Shown: in pieces, positions 12,441 through 24,302 of the stretch
Numbering within the stretch: the first letter of the stretch is position 1
Layout of the letters: the number at the start of each line of letters is the position of its first letter
Assembly: GCA_013368315.1 (NCBI GenBank)
Contig: JAACJM010000335.1
Coordinates: forward strand, 1 to 64,000
DNA from: Tetrapyrgos nigripes
Lineage: Eukaryota > Basidiomycota > Agaricomycetes > Agaricales > Campanellaceae
Length of the DNA stretch: 64,000 nucleotides
Reading direction: 5' to 3'
The notes under the pieces: model-generated
What the model was told of the DNA's origin: nothing
Database searches by the model: none
What the model saw: the letters and a program-made list of their open reading frames with translations, nothing else
Made by a program: the position numbers and the translations under genes

Positions 12441-12908
12441 TGTCACAGTTGTTGATATACTCAAATAACCACCCAAGTCACACAGTATGAAGATGGATAC
12501 AAACAGTAGATTGAGACATAGAGATAGAGGAGAAGAGACGAGTAAGCTGACTAGGCTCTACACTGCATAGTAATAGTACAGAGCGGAGATGAAGTGAACG
12601 AAATAAAGGACTAACTAGAATGTCTACTGGTTTATATAGAAGAGCAATGAATAAGTGATAGGAAAAAGATAGGAGAAATAGGAGAAACATAGGAGAAAGT
12701 GGAGAGATGTAGGAGAAACATAGGATTAATGGAATGGAAGATTGATTGATAGTTATTATAGAGTTTGACAGGTTCTATAAGGTTTAAAGTCAGTAATATA
12801 AGGTTTAAAAGGTTTATCAAGGAAATGCAATAGATGAATGATCAGAAAATGGGTTCAATAATGAAGTAGAAGAGGAAGGAGAACAAAGAACTGTAGCAGT
12901 TCGTGACA
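12441..12908 (-). repeat. 5' LTR of the gypsy element
   Basis: On the minus strand it starts at 12908 with TGTCACGAACTGC and ends at 12441. It would contain the element's promoter and polyadenylation signal. The segment just inside it (minus strand from 12440, CTTGAATGAACTCCC, then TTACACCC) matches the segment just inside the LTR at 62220 (CTTGAACAGACTCTC, then TTACACCC). It is therefore the likely primer-binding region, though I cannot name the tRNA. Confidence 0.9.
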
Positions 12909-12913
12909 AGTAA

Positions 12914-13381
12914 GACCTTATAAGTGCTGTGGGAGTACAAATAAAGCACACAAAAAGAGCATCATAATTTTAAAAATATGGGTTATCAACCTCATCAGGT
13001 TCTCTTGATGTATTCCTTGAGATTCCTCAGCTGTCTAACTTTTCCTATTTCTTCCTCCTTCATCAATGTCTGCACCCAAACTTTCAGAGCTTTCTTTCAC
13101 CAACTGTAAAATCTTCAAGCTTAGATTCTAGGTGATACATCTTTAAAACTATGTTGAAGCCCATGTGGATATAGCCCTAACACCTTGATACTGCCCCAAC
13201 TCTGCCTTCCCACTGAAATAGATGACTCAATCCATTTTGCTGTCAGTGTTCTACTGGTGTTTTCAAGGGAATAGTAATCCAGTGAGATGTTCGTTGACAG
13301 TCAACCAGTGCTATGGGTACAATCTACTTATTTGATGATGTGATTACTTCGCAATGATATGATGTATATCTGACAGAGGCA
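12914..13381. other. No feature recognised
   Basis: Between the gypsy target duplication and the Tc1 element there is no open frame of note and no recognisable repeat. Confidence 0.5.
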
Positions 13382-13383
13382 TA

Positions 13384-14484
13384 CAGTGGCCAAAAAAATT
13401 GTCCACATGTTTGGCACTTTTGGAAAGAGTAGCAGAATAATGCTTTCCAGAATTTTGTTACTTAAAATGGTCATATAGTGTTTGAAATCTATCTTCCCCT
13501 TCATTTGGACCATTTTTACTGCTTACTGCTGCCCCATACCCTACCCCATCATGTCATTTTCTCTCCCAAATGTCATCATTTCTGTCACATCTTGCTGTAC
13601 CATGAATTTATCTCTCTTTTCTCACACATGCTGGGGCATATTTGCCCCAAAATAATTGGTTTTGGTCTTATCTGAGAAAATAACCCACTTCTAGCCTTCT
13701 ACAGCCCGGTCTTTTTACATCTGTGTAAACTTCAAGTGAGCCTTGCTGCAAGTCACTGTAAGTTTACACTTGTTCTGTGTTTTGGAGATGGCCACAAGAT
13801 GTTTTAAGGAATGTTTTGGCTGTTATAGGCCGGGACAGGTTGTCCAAGAAGAGCCTTGATGTTTCAGGCCACTTGTGTAGCAATCTGGCTTTACCAGAAT
13901 GGATTTTTTTCCAATCTAACCTCTTCACAAGTAGTAGAGAACCTCCTAGGACACCCTGCTGTATTGTTCTCATTGTCTGTATTTGTCTTTTAAGCCACAA
14001 AAGCAATTCTTGGCTTCCATACTCCAGTCTGAGCTGCAATTTTTGCAGATGGAGAGGCAGTTAGGAGGAGAGAGTAGAGATTGTCTTTCTGAGCTGATAT
14101 GAGGGACCTCCATACTTTTCATAGAGGCTGTAGAGCATCTGTATGTTGCTATGTATGCTCCAGCTGGCAGCTATGACATCATTGTGGTGTATACATTACA
14201 TTACTGTACAGCTCCACCCAGGACATCATGTATAACACATCAGGTTATTGCAATAATGATTTTGAAGTGGCAACTCAAAAAATTGTCCAACTGACATACA
14301 ATTTTAAATCAATCATAACTCAACAGATAGTTGGCCAAATAAGACCAAAAAGACAGATTATTGTAGCTCTAATCAAAGGCTTTCTTGCTACCACCAGCTG
14401 CGTTTTGAGATTTCTGCTCAATAGCTCTTAAATCAGCAATCTTTCCAAAAGTGCCAAACATGTGGACAATTTTTTTGGCCACTG
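13384..14484 (-). mobile_element. Tc1/mariner element with perfect 44-bp inverted repeats
   Basis: The element is bounded by TA on both sides (13382-13383 and 14485-14486), the target duplication typical of Tc1/mariner. The first 44 bases (starting CAGTGGCCAAAAAAATTGTC) and the last 44 bases are exact inverted copies. The length of 1101 bp is short for the family. A degraded transposase runs on the minus strand inside. Perfect terminal repeats combined with a ruined transposase suggest mobilisation in trans by another element. Confidence 0.9.
13500..14090 (-). pseudogene. Tc1-type transposase remnant
   Basis: On the minus strand the most telling stretch (13690-13615) reads WVIFSDKTKTNYFGANMPQH. 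This matches the Tc1 transposase block around the first catalytic Asp (W..V.FSDETK...FG). It is preceded by a KLTVTCSKAHLKFTQ stretch (about 13770-13720), the usual lysine-rich lead-in. Upstream, 14039-13764 is open in another frame. After the first Asp block come GKIDFKHYMTIL and then the inverted repeat directly. The segment with the second Asp (normally within QQDNDPKHTS) is therefore deleted. Several stops interrupt the rest. Confidence 0.78.
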
Positions 14485-14486
14485 TA

Positions 14487-16790
14487 GTTAGGGACTTGTT
14501 AGTCTCTTAACCACTTCCACCCTGTAGCTGGCATGGCTCCAACCTATCTGTCTCACTGTCTTAGTATCCTAGGTCAATTCTCAATCTCAATTCTCTCCAT
14601 GATTCCACTTGTAGTCAGGGAGAATGACTCCAGCATGCTATGAGGGCCATCAAAGAAGTCCCCAAAAGGTCTCAGTGCACTGTTGCAGTATGTGACCAAG
14701 TCCACAAGTTACACTTACTACCCATCTCAATGGAGTCTGACCACTGACTAGTTTCCACACCTTGTTGTGCAGTTTACATCAATCCATGTCTTTAGGTTAT
14801 CCTAAACATGATTTCTATCTATTGATATGTTATTATGGAGTACATAGGCTTGAGTTACAGGGGGTTTACAAGGCCAAAGAATGAGGCTGAGTTCTTTACA
14901 CTCATTTTCCACTTGTGGCTATACAAATTGTTCCTGTTTTTTCCTGGTCCATTGTCTCCAGTTTTTCCCTTGCCCCCTAATATACATTTTTGTGACGACA
15001 TTCATCAATTGGTGCAATAATCATTCTTGCCTTTCACTCCCTTGACACTCATGTACCTGAATCACAGTAAGCAGTGTATACATATTTATCTAATGCTTTT
15101 GTAGTTCTAGGCGAGATACTTACACTATACAATGGACTTTTCACAACATCATTGCTGTCAGTTACTCTGTTTCTAGTCTTTCATCCATATGCTCTGACCG
15201 TCTTCATTTTAGCGAAGCTGAATATGCAACAGTATGTGCATTCACCATTGTCCTTCAACTTTACTCTTGATGACTATTTGTAGCAATGGGTACAGTTTGA
15301 CAATGTCAGATATTGATGGGATTGGGTGATAAAAAAGCTGCAGTATGTAATGAAATGGGTAGTCTGAGCCAAACCCTGTGGCCTTGTATTCGCCACATGG
15401 AGCATTGGCCCACACTGCTTTCATATGGTACAAAGTAGTGCATATGGAGTGTAAGAAGGAAAGGAGAGGAAAGTCTAAGAATATAAAGCATTTTATTATC
15501 CCAAAATACTTGGGATAGGTCGAGATAGCTTTATAGCATGGCTGCACGTGCCTGGAGAGGTAGATTAGTGATTAACAGGATGAGAAACAGACAATGGATT
15601 GGCAGCTAACAAATATTCTCACGTGTGGCCAAATTTCGACTTGTCACAGGAAAATATTCACTGAGCTAGCACTTTCATTGGTAAAAACTCCATACTGATA
15701 AATCTCATAGCCAAGATGCTACACTATCCATAGACACCATAATTGTGCTAATAGCACATTGTTGTCAAGAGTAATCATCAAAAGGGTGGCTAGCTTCCTG
15801 GTGGAAAATAGTATGCTCCGTACTTACAGTATTAATTCATAGTTCCTTAGCCAAATTACTTATGCTCTTGGCCTAATGCAACCAGCTATATTCTCTTATT
15901 CTTGTCCCTCTTAGCCTTACACCCAGCAGTTTACACAAGCCGTAAACATGAATAGGATATATGAAAGAACCTTCACTAGAGAAAAGCCAAAGAAAAAAAG
16001 AACTCCTGGGACAGCCCACAGCCTCTAAGCCTAACTTCTAAGCCTAGCCTATAGGCTTTAGCCTCCGACTTCTCCTGATTCCACCATTGCCTGACCCAGA
16101 CATAGACGCTGACATACCCAAAACAGCATGAAGATCCTCTGCTGATGGAGACTGAAGAGGTAGAAGGTCATGCTTTCAGGTGGGAACAAGGTGTTCTCTG
16201 GAGTGTGTACATCACATCGTTGATGGCAAAAACTTTCAAGATTTCAATACAAGTGTGTACAAATAAGCTTCAAGTTGACTGTTTACCTACATACACGACA
16301 TGACTGTCAGGCTGTGAGGTCTTTCCCTATGTATTCTTCAAAATGTTGGGACCCCAGCGATTGGAAAAACTCACCCAGACCCATACTAATGCTCCCAAGT
16401 AGTAGTATCTAACATGAAGGCAAGGCCAAAACTTGGCACTGAGGGTGTCTATTCCTACTCAACCTACTCTAGTGTATGGTACAAGTAGAATGGTTGCCAG
16501 CAGCACTGCTGGTGCATGAGGGCTGTGATGACACTGACATGCCAAGGAAACAAAAGCCGTCTAGGGATTGCACATCTGGGGCAAAATAAGTTGAAAATAT
16601 AGTCAGAATATGCTCAAAGACGAAAATGATTTCAAGATTGGCCAGTTCAAGCTTGAGTCCAGTACAAGTAGCTTCATCAACGTGCACACTCCCAGAACTT
16701 GTGGACAGCCATTTGGAACTGTTGTGCATATCCTGGGTCAACAAACTATTCAGACAAGGAAATAGAAGACCAAATAAACAGTGGTACAGT
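14487..16790. other. Unassigned; small open frames only
   Basis: No recognisable gene. The minus-strand frame 15547-15242 (about 100 aa) and the pair of opposed frames around 16469-16949 show no domain motif. The plus strand near 16620-16740 reads KIGQFKLESSTSSFINVHTP, which looks protein-like and could be an upstream exon of the hydrolase fragment, but I cannot support a splice model. 15900-16470 holds nothing that I can identify. Confidence 0.35.
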
Positions 16791-16794
16791 GTTT

Positions 16795-17088
16795 TTGAAG
16801 TGATTAGGTGTTGTTGTTGTGAAAGACTTCTTGAAAAGGTTGATTATCGAGGGGAATATCCTCAAACCACATCATGGAAAGACCAGTGGAGTAGTCATCC
16901 TGGGCTGGTCCATTGGGTGCATCACAGCCATGAGTCTATTCTATGCTGACTCTGGAGTCTTTGACAGTGATGCAGAGGGCTATGGGTTACTGGAAGGCTA
17001 TGTGAGGAACCTTGTGCTCTATGGTGTGTACTCATCAGCAAAACCCCACTTACCTTACCAGGCCTTTAATTGCCCCCAATGCCTGTAA
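16795..17088 (+). pseudogene. Alpha/beta-hydrolase fragment (nucleophile elbow region)
   Basis: The plus strand reads a single exon-like stretch: KDFLKRLIIEGNI, then SGVVILGWSIGCITAMSLF, then VRNLVLYGVYSSA and PYQAF before a stop. GWSIG fits the G-x-S-x-G nucleophile elbow of alpha/beta-hydrolases, with the preceding beta strand (VVILG) and the following helix. Spacing to the DFL..L helix upstream matches fungal hydrolase-fold proteins. The oxyanion-hole segment upstream and the acid and His residues downstream are not visible. It is either an isolated exon or a gene fragment. The substrate cannot be guessed. Confidence 0.55.
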
Positions 17089-17149
17089 TGAACCAGTAAG
17101 CCTAGTCACCCCAATAAAGACATTTTCTCCACACCCTATTAAGGAAATG

Positions 17150-17345
17150 GCTAGAATGATTAATGAGATTTAGATGCCATAAATGAATGATCATACATCT
17201 TTGCAAGGCTCACAATGATTGATAGCCTCTTAAAGGCTGTAAAGGATTTATGACCTTGTAAAGGCTCCAAAGGATTTCTGAGCCCTCAAAGGTTCTAAAG
17301 GATCCTTTAACTTGTCCAGGATTCAAAGGATTTAGGGACTTTACA
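17150..17345. repeat. AAAGGATT-rich repeat tract
   Basis: The tract is dense in AAAGGATT, AAAGGCT and CCTTTAAC words spaced 15-35 bp apart (TAAAGGATTTATGACC, CAAAGGATTTCTGAGC, CAAAGGTTCTAAAGGATCC). Similar tracts occur at 25255-25410 and 57190-57400. They look like subterminal repeats of a non-autonomous element, but no terminal inverted repeat is delimited. Confidence 0.4.
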
Positions 17346-18700
17346 AGACTAAAAATGAGATATCAGCTTTCGAAGGTCGACAAAAATTCTGCGGAAGGAT
17401 TTATCAATGAGAGCATTTTTCTGGCAGTCAAGGCACAAGAGAATAAGAGAATTACAAAAATTTTATGTGGATAGGATAGGGTATAATGGTGCTACCTACT
17501 TCGGCTGCGTGAATGATTTTCCCTCTCCAGTTGCTCTGCAGTCAGGCCTTCAGGATTGATCCACGTACACATAAAAAAGTCTTGTTTCATATTAAAGCAT
17601 ACAATAATAATGAGTATTTCTAGTAACCAATAAAGACGTTGGGCAAGAAAGCGACAACCAATGAAAACATGTGGAGATAATCATAAGTAATAAAGGTGTA
17701 GAATAAAGGTGAGATAGAGGTAAGAACTGATCTATTACACAACAATAAAACAGAGTACTCATCCTCAGCACTAGGACGACAGGTAGTGGTGCATTACAAG
17801 CAATAAAACATATACAAGAGTAAAAAATCTAAGCAAAGAAAGTAAAAAGAAAGGTAAACTGTGGACTGCTGAGCGGCTGGAGGGCAGATGTGAATCAGAA
17901 TTTCAACAGCGCGACTCTGAGCGAGAATGCTAGAAGACAGCAACAGAGTAGAAAATGGAGGGAAAGGTGAACGGGGAATACAGCAAAAACCTCAGGCCTT
18001 ATATACCCTCTGGATGGGAATGGCCGACATTTGAATGGGTGCAGATCGAGCACGCCTCTTACCAGATAAGGAGAAATGATGTCGTTGTGGTGACGTCGTC
18101 ATTGTCAGCTACCCATAATAGGGAAGTGCGCAGGCATTACTCAATTAGGCAAATTTCTTTGCCAGGGTGTGCCAGGGCAGTATTCTGCAGATGATAACAC
18201 AGGATACTGCATGCCTTAAGCTCAATCAGACTTTCCCCTCGTCGTAAGACGTTCTGAACGGTGATTGAACGGTGATAAGTATAGCCTGAGGGGCATGTTT
18301 GTAGACGTTTGCTGGTCTCAGCACCAAACTATTCTCCGCCAAGGCAATGACTCTCCCTTCTCTCATCCACCCACACAACGACTATGGAGCACTACGCAGA
18401 GAGGAGAAAACACCCTATGGAACCCACATGCATTCTCAGCAACCCCATAGACCTTTGATATACTAGCTCTTCCCTCCGTGTGCTTCTTCGCTAGACAGAA
18501 CGACGTCGAGACGTTGGGCCTGGGAGTGGAAAAGGAGGGAGGACAGAGAAGGCTGATGTGCTTGTGTTTAAGAATGGGTTACAGTCAAGGGCAGCTGAAA
18601 TGCGTGAGGTGGGTTTAGAAGACGCCACTGTAGAACTGGGAAGGATAAGTTATAGAATGTATAAAGTTAATGGAGAAGGTTCGTTTGCTTACTCTCCAAG
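17346..18700. other. Unassigned AT-rich sequence
   Basis: No gene is recognised. A short plus-strand frame at 17955-18194 (79 aa) has no motif. 17560-17860 is A-rich with repeated AATAAA-like words. Nothing else is supported. Confidence 0.35.
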
Positions 18701-19617
18701 CCCAATATTTTTTTTCTGACTCTGTTCTCTTACAGTTGCTGCCATCACTTCTCTTACACCTCTTTCCTTGACCTCACACCCCTTCATCATCTCCTTCCCG
18801 TCCTCAACTCTCACATTCCAGCTGCATACCTCCCAGAATCTCATCCAAACCCTCTTCTCAACTAACACCAGAAGTAGCTGTTTGCCACCATTAGTCCTTT
18901 TTCAATATACAAAGGATCACAACCCAAACAACAAGGACCGGAGGTGCCTCAAGAAGTTCGTTACGCCAAATTGACGTACCTTCCCTTCCTGTTGAAGATG
19001 CTAAGTCAAGTGATGATGGAATGGCCTATATTCCGGCCAACAATTGCAGACTCTTCCTCTTCTTCACTGTCGCCATCAACATCAACAAAGCTCAGCCTCT
19101 CCATACATCCACACGCTGACATTGCTCTAGCATTATCCACTCCAACAGTTATACTCACCCATACTGAAGAGTGTGGAACGAGATAGTGTGTATTCTACTA
19201 GTATTGCTGGAGAGGTGAAGAGGATAAGCAAGTTGGCTAGAGGTCAGACGAGTAGGTTGACAAAGGAGGATTTTGATGGGACTTCGGTGAGTTCTGGTGA
19301 AGATAGTGTGTTTGTCACTTATAATGGGATGATCTCTTAGTCATTGACAACTTCTACAGGTAAAACTCGTCCACACAAGGGTGCGACTTTGACTGCATCT
19401 AATGTTGGAGCCATTGGACATGGGACCAGTGCTCATCCTGTTCTCATATTGGGAGGTGGAGTTGCCGTTGTAGCAGTTGGAAGGGCGAGGTGGGAGTGGG
19501 ATGTTTACCCTGGGTATGATGATTATAGAGATACTTTTGATGTGGTTTCGCTTGGGTTTGATGCCAATTCTGAGTCGGGTTTGCAGGGTGAGTTGTCTAT
19601 TCCTCTTTCTCCTTGAT
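18700..19617 (+). pseudogene. Possible degraded protein-coding gene, product unknown
   Basis: A pyrimidine tract with CTTACAG at 18725-18735 resembles a 3' splice site. Downstream, plus-strand stretches read like real protein in changing frames: VEDAKSSDDGMAYIPAN near 18990-19045, then VERDSVYSTSIAGEVKRIS and TKEDFDGTSVSSGEDSVFV at 19168-19325. Next comes HPVLILGGGVAVVAVGRARW and a Tyr/Asp-rich tail ending at 19616. A stop at 19338-19340 separates the last two. Acidic-serine linkers and a Gly/Val-rich hydrophobic stretch are visible, but no family motif. I infer a worn host gene. It ends 54 bp before the CACTA element. Confidence 0.35.
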
Positions 19618-19670
19618 GCTTACTGACTCACTTGAAATGATCTCAGTCAAAGATGCCTCCTTCCCCCTAT

Positions 19671-22600
19671 CACTGGGTGCAAACACTTGTAATTCCTCAG
19701 ATATACAAAAGACTTACAGAAGCCTTACTTGGGTATACTCAATAGGTAAGTCCACATGACTTACTGAAGAATTACAAGAGACCAAAGAAATTAAAACAGT
19801 TATGTATGACCATTGTAAGGCATGAAGACTTACAGCAGACTTTTGGTATTACAGAACAAAAAATACAAAAGAATTACAAGAAAGCAAGAAAAATCAAAGA
19901 ATTTGGTAAGTGCATTGTAATACATGTAGACATACAATGAACATTCATTGTGACTTGCTGTCACAGTATGTGACACAATGGATATACAAAGAAGTGTTAT
20001 AACACTTGTAATTCCTTGGATATACAGAGGAATTACAGAAGCCTTACTCAGGTACACTCAATAAGTAAGTCCACTTGACTTACTGAAGTATTACAAGAGA
20101 CCAAAGAAATTAAAACAGTTATGTATGACCATTGTAAGGCATGAAGACTTACAGCAGCCTTTTGGTATTACAGGAAATAATACTTTGTCCACAACAAAAA
20201 ATACAAAAGAATTACAAGAAAGCAAGAAAAATCAAAGAATTTGGTAAGTGCATTGTAATACATGTAGACATACAATGAACATTCATTGTGACTTGCTGTC
20301 ACAGTATGTGACACAATGGATATACAAAGAAATTTCAGAGTGAGTTTATGTCACAGTATGTTATTCTGTAAAACCTCAGCAGAATTACATGAGTATTTCA
20401 GTGTGACAAAAAATCACAGTATGGTCAAGTGTAATACCATTGAGACTTACAGAAGACTTACAGAAAAGAAGGCCCTGGAAATCTTCAAGATGAAATTTAT
20501 CAAGTCACAGGCAAGTCACAGGAATTCACCAAAAAGTCTGTCAGTATTACAGAGGACTTACAGGAAAGCCAGGTCAGGCATGCTATATGATAAGTCTTCA
20601 GTCAAGTTGTGCCTCTTGCACTTGCACCCTCATGCCCTCATCTTCTTGTCCTCTCGCACCGTCACCCTCTCGTCCTCTCGCCCCTCACCCTCTCGTCCTC
20701 TTGCACCCTTGCGCCCTTGCACCCTCATCCCCTCGTGCCCTCGTGCCCTCGCCCTCTCGTCCTCTCGTCCTCTCACGCCCTCGCACCCTTGTCCTCTCGC
20801 ACTCTCATGCACTCGTGCTCTCACCCCCTCGTGCGTGAGAGGACGAGAGGACAAGGGCGCGAGGGCGTGAGAGGACGAGAGGACGAGGGTGCGAGGGTGT
20901 GAGAGGACGAGGGCACGAGAGGACGAGAGGACGAGGGCATGAGAGGACGAGGGCATGAGAGGACGAGAGGACGAGAGGACGAGGGCGCGAGGGCACGAGA
21001 GGACGAGAGGACGAGGGCACGAGAGGACGAGAGGACGAGAGGACGAGAGGACGAGAGGACGAGAGGACGAGAGGACGAGAGGACGAGAGGACGAGGGCGC
21101 GAGGGCACGAGAGGATGAGAGGACGAGGGCGCGAGGGCACGAGAGGACGAGATGGCGAGGGCGCGAGGGCACGAGATGGCGAGGGCGCGAGGGCACGAGA
21201 GGACGAGAGGACGAGGGCGCGAGGGCACGAGAGGACGAGAGGACGAGGGCACGAGGGCACGAGAGGACGAGGGCACGAGGGCACGAGAGGACGAGAGGAC
21301 GAGAACGTGAGGGTGCCAGAGGACGAGGACATGAGGGTGCCAGAGGACGAGGACGTGAGGGTGCCAGAGGACGAGGACGTGAGGGTGCCAGAGGACGAGG
21401 ACGTGAGGGTGCCAGAGGACGAGGACGTGAGGGTGCCAGAGGACGAGGACGTGAGGGTGCCAGAAGACGAGAGGATGAGGGTGCAAGGGCGTGAGAGGAC
21501 GAGGGCGCTAGGGCGCGAGAGGACAAGAGGACAAGAGGACAAGAGGACAAGAGGACAAGAGGACAAGAGGCCAAGAGGACAAGAGGACAAGAGGACGAGG
21601 GCGCGAGAGGACAAGAGGCACAACTTGACTGAAGACTTATCATATAGCATGCCTGACCTGGCTTTCCTGTAAGTCCTCTGTAATACTGACAGACTTTTTG
21701 GTGAATTCCTGTGACTTGCCTGTGACTTGATAAATTTCATCTTGAAGATTTCCAGGGCCTTCTTTTCTGTAAGTCTTCTGTAAGTCTCAATGGTATTACA
21801 CTTGACCATACTGTGATTTTTTGTCACACTGAAATACTCATGTAATTCTGCTGAGGTTTTACAGAATAACATACTGTGACATAAACTCACTCTGAAATTT
21901 CTTTGTATATCCATTGTGTCACATACTGTGACAGCAAGTCACAATGAATGTTCATTGTATGTCTACATGTATTACAATGCACTTACCAAATTCTTTGATT
22001 TTTCTTGCTTTCTTGTAATTCTTTTGTATTTTTTGTTGTGGACAAAGTATTATTTCCTGTAATACCAAAAGTCTGCTGTAAGTCTTCATGCCTTACAATG
22101 GTCATACATAACTGTTTTAATTTCTTTGGTCTCTTGTAACACTTCAGTAAGTCAAATGGACTTACTTATTGAGTGTACCTGAGTAAGGCTTCTGTAATTC
22201 CTCTGTATATCCAAGGAATTACAAGTGTTATAACACTGAAAGTCTCTTGTAATACTTCAGTAACTCAAGTGGACTTACTTATTGAGTGTACCTGAGTAAG
22301 GCTTCTGTAATTCCTCTGTGTATCCAGGGAATTACAAGTGTTATAACACTGAAAGTCTCCTGTAAGTCTTCATGCCTTACAATGGTCATACATAATTCTT
22401 CTAATTTCTTTGGTCTCTTGTAATACTACAGTAAGTCAAGTGGACTTACTTATTGAGTGTACCTGACTAACGCTTCTGTAATTCCTTTGTATATCCAAGG
22501 AATTAAAAGTGTTATAACACTGAAAGTCTCCTGTAAGTCTTTGTGCCTTACAATGGTCATACATAATTCTTCTAATTTTTTTGTTCTCTTGTAATTCTTC

Positions 22601-22694
22601 AGTAAGTCAAGTGGACTTACCTATTGAGTGTACCCAAGTAAGGCTTTTTAACTCCTCTGTATATCTGAGGAATTACAAGTGTTTGCACCCAGTG
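19671..22694. mobile_element. CACTA-type element forming a 3-kb palindrome around a minisatellite
   Basis: The ends are inverted copies: CACTGGGTGCAAACACTTGT at 19671 and its complement ending at 22694, flanked by a 3-bp direct repeat TAT. CACTG ends with 3-bp target duplications are the hallmark of the CACTA (EnSpm/CMC) superfamily. The inverted similarity continues through both arms (about 19671-20620 and 21610-22694). Each arm is packed with short words such as CTTGTAAT, TTACTGAAG, AAGTCCAC and GTGTCACATACTGTGAC. The right arm is longer because a roughly 110-bp block is repeated about four times there against twice on the left. The core (20621-21609) is a minisatellite. There is no transposase, so it is non-autonomous. 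The 279-bp MITE at 31299 and the arm ending at 35682 share its ends. Confidence 0.85.
20621..21609. repeat. Purine/pyrimidine minisatellite, GAGGACGAG units, self-inverted
   Basis: From about 20621 to 20832 the plus strand is CCTCTCGTCCTCTCG-like. From 20833 to 21609 it switches to the complement, GAGAGGACGAG and GAGGGCGCGAG units of 9-12 bp. A local higher-order run at 21300-21470 has GAGGACGTGAGGGTGCCA units. Because units are multiples of three, long frames stay open on both strands (for example 21643-20630 and 21914-20805, minus). They encode only Ser/Leu/Arg/Pro-type repeats and I do not consider them genes. Confidence 0.9.
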
Positions 22695-24246
22695 TATCTC
22701 ATTCAGTGCTGGTTACTGAGTAGTGGAAGGAGCAGAGATGGCTGCGTTTGTGGAGACGTGGAGAGGATGTGTTGAGAAGCCTGGGAGGGGTGTGGGTGTG
22801 GGTGTGGGAATTTGAGTCATGGGATACTCGTTCTGACTTGGAGTCCAAGTCACGAGTTGTGAGGGTCAGTGAAGCAAAGATAAAGGATTTCGTCATCCAT
22901 GTCAAAATTATATCGAAGTAAATTACAAAGTAACAAAGAAGGACTACATATCACTATTAGTTTCACCCATTGATGTTGACATTGACTCTTTGACTCCACA
23001 CTTTTGGTAGGTTAGTAGATCTATGCCTATCTTCAGTTTATGCTCTGTCTAGTGTTATGAGGCCTCTTAAAGGCCGAGTTAACTTAGGTCGACTTTTGCT
23101 ATCTTCCCACGCCTGCAGATTTCTATTGCGGTCTCTAAGACAACCGAATTGCCTAGACTCGGTCTGGACCGGGTCCAAGGACTAATGACACTGACTTGAA
23201 CCACGACGTCATGTCTCGTTTCTCCAATATCCCGTCCCTCAAGCTTGCCTTTGTCTCAAGTACAGATTTAGAACCCTCCAACGAAATCAGCTCTCTGTTT
23301 TTGCTCTCTTACATACTTCAAGCAACAGGATTCGGTAGGTGGATGTCAATGTCAAGCCCAGCAAACGAGGATTGTAAAGAGAGAGAAGAGGGTCAATATT
23401 TAATCCAATTGTTCTCCAGAAAGTGCGTTGACCTTGGATACTACATTATTTTCCTTTGGCTAATGTCTTGCTTATAATGATTGATATATTTGTCATTCTT
23501 GGCTAGTCTATCATTGCTAAAAATCTGCTGACACAGAGCTGGAGAATATGATACACGACCAGTACCCTTTTCAAATTCTTGGCATAACTATGGTTTGCTA
23601 TTGCCGGTCTCCTACAATACCGACAACTGAAGAATCAGTCTAGAACCCGTCCTCACATGATACGTCCTGGATGTCGTCACCAAGTACCACCCTCTCCCTT
23701 CTTCGCTTCTTCACTCCCACTTCCACCTATGCCTCCTCCTCCCGCATAGCTCTCAAAATCTCGACAGCTCCTCCATAGTGCGCAATTTCGTTCAGGCTAT
23801 TGTTCTTAATCACCAACATCACCCAAAATTGCACCCCCATCAACAGCCGACTACAAGGCATGTATACGCAGGCCCATTTGCTGGTAGGAAGAGCAGGATA
23901 CTAAAGCGCCCATACATGCTGCTTGCCAGTGCGTGCTTTCTTTCACCCAGGATAGGGTTAACACTGACACTTAATTTCAGCTTAAATCACTCGAAGTTGA
24001 CGTTGTTCATCAGATAGTATGCTCTTTTATTGTCATTGACTTTTCAGCGTTCCGCTGTCCAACGTATCCTTATATTTAGTAACTACAGACTTAGAGATAA
24101 TTTTAGCACCACTAGTTCTCAGTCGTCTGACTTCTGCTTGTACCAACCCTTTGTGCAAGTCAATACACCCACATATCGGGATCTTCATTGAGTGTACTGT
24201 GTGTATCCTAACGACGCATTTTTGAGTAGTGTTGTAAATCCTATGA
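22695..24246. other. Unassigned; includes a short conserved repeat and a candidate exon
   Basis: No gene is supported. 22795-22810 is a short GGGTGT run. 23146-23218 matches 53560-53635 in inverted orientation (listed separately). A plus-strand frame from ATG 23671 (SLLRFFTPTSTYASSSRIAL) looks like a mitochondrial presequence but stops after about 35 residues without a clear downstream exon. Confidence 0.35.
23146..23218 (+). repeat. Short dispersed repeat, copy 1
   Basis: The sequence TAGACTCGGTCTGGACC, then GTCCAAGGACTAATGA, ending ACGACGTCATG, aligns with the reverse complement of 53560-53635. The match includes the internal palindrome GGTCTGGACC. It may be one end of a larger mobile element. 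Confidence 0.55.
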
Positions 24247-24256
24247 ATGTGTATGA

Positions 24257-24297
24257 AAAGGCCTTGTGACTTGCCACGCGAAGCAATGGCTCTTTAC
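24257..24297 (-). repeat. Structured hairpin module, copy 5
   Basis: Read on the minus strand: GGTAAAGAGCCATTGC, TTCGCGTGGC, AAGTCACAAGGCCTTTT. The apical hairpin GCCATTGC-TTC-GCGTGGC is kept, with one G-T pair at the middle. The closing stem is AAAGAGCC against GGCCTTTT. The leader GTACTGGGG upstream matches the leader of copies 2 and 3. Confidence 0.7.
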
Positions 24298-24302
24298 CCC
24301 AG

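Larger units (their letters stand above)
6286..12908 (-). mobile_element. Full-length Ty3/gypsy LTR retrotransposon, inactive
   Basis: Two direct repeats of about 470 bp (6286-6756 and 12441-12908) bound a minus-strand gag-pol region in the order gag, protease, RT, RNase H, integrase, which is the Ty3/gypsy order. Both LTRs begin and end with the short inverted repeat TGTCA/TGACA. The 5-bp word AGTAA occurs directly outside each end (6281-6285 and 12909-12913), a target-site duplication showing that the element inserted as one unit. Every coding domain carries stops or frameshifts, so it cannot be autonomous. Its LTRs and gag are related to those of the plus-strand element starting at 61827. 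No nested insertion is seen inside it. Confidence 0.92.

Noticed and set aside
20630..21914. Long open frames (221-369 codons) on both strands
   Set aside because: They lie in a 9-12-bp minisatellite whose period is a multiple of three; they encode only Ser/Leu/Arg/Pro repeats and occur in several frames at once.
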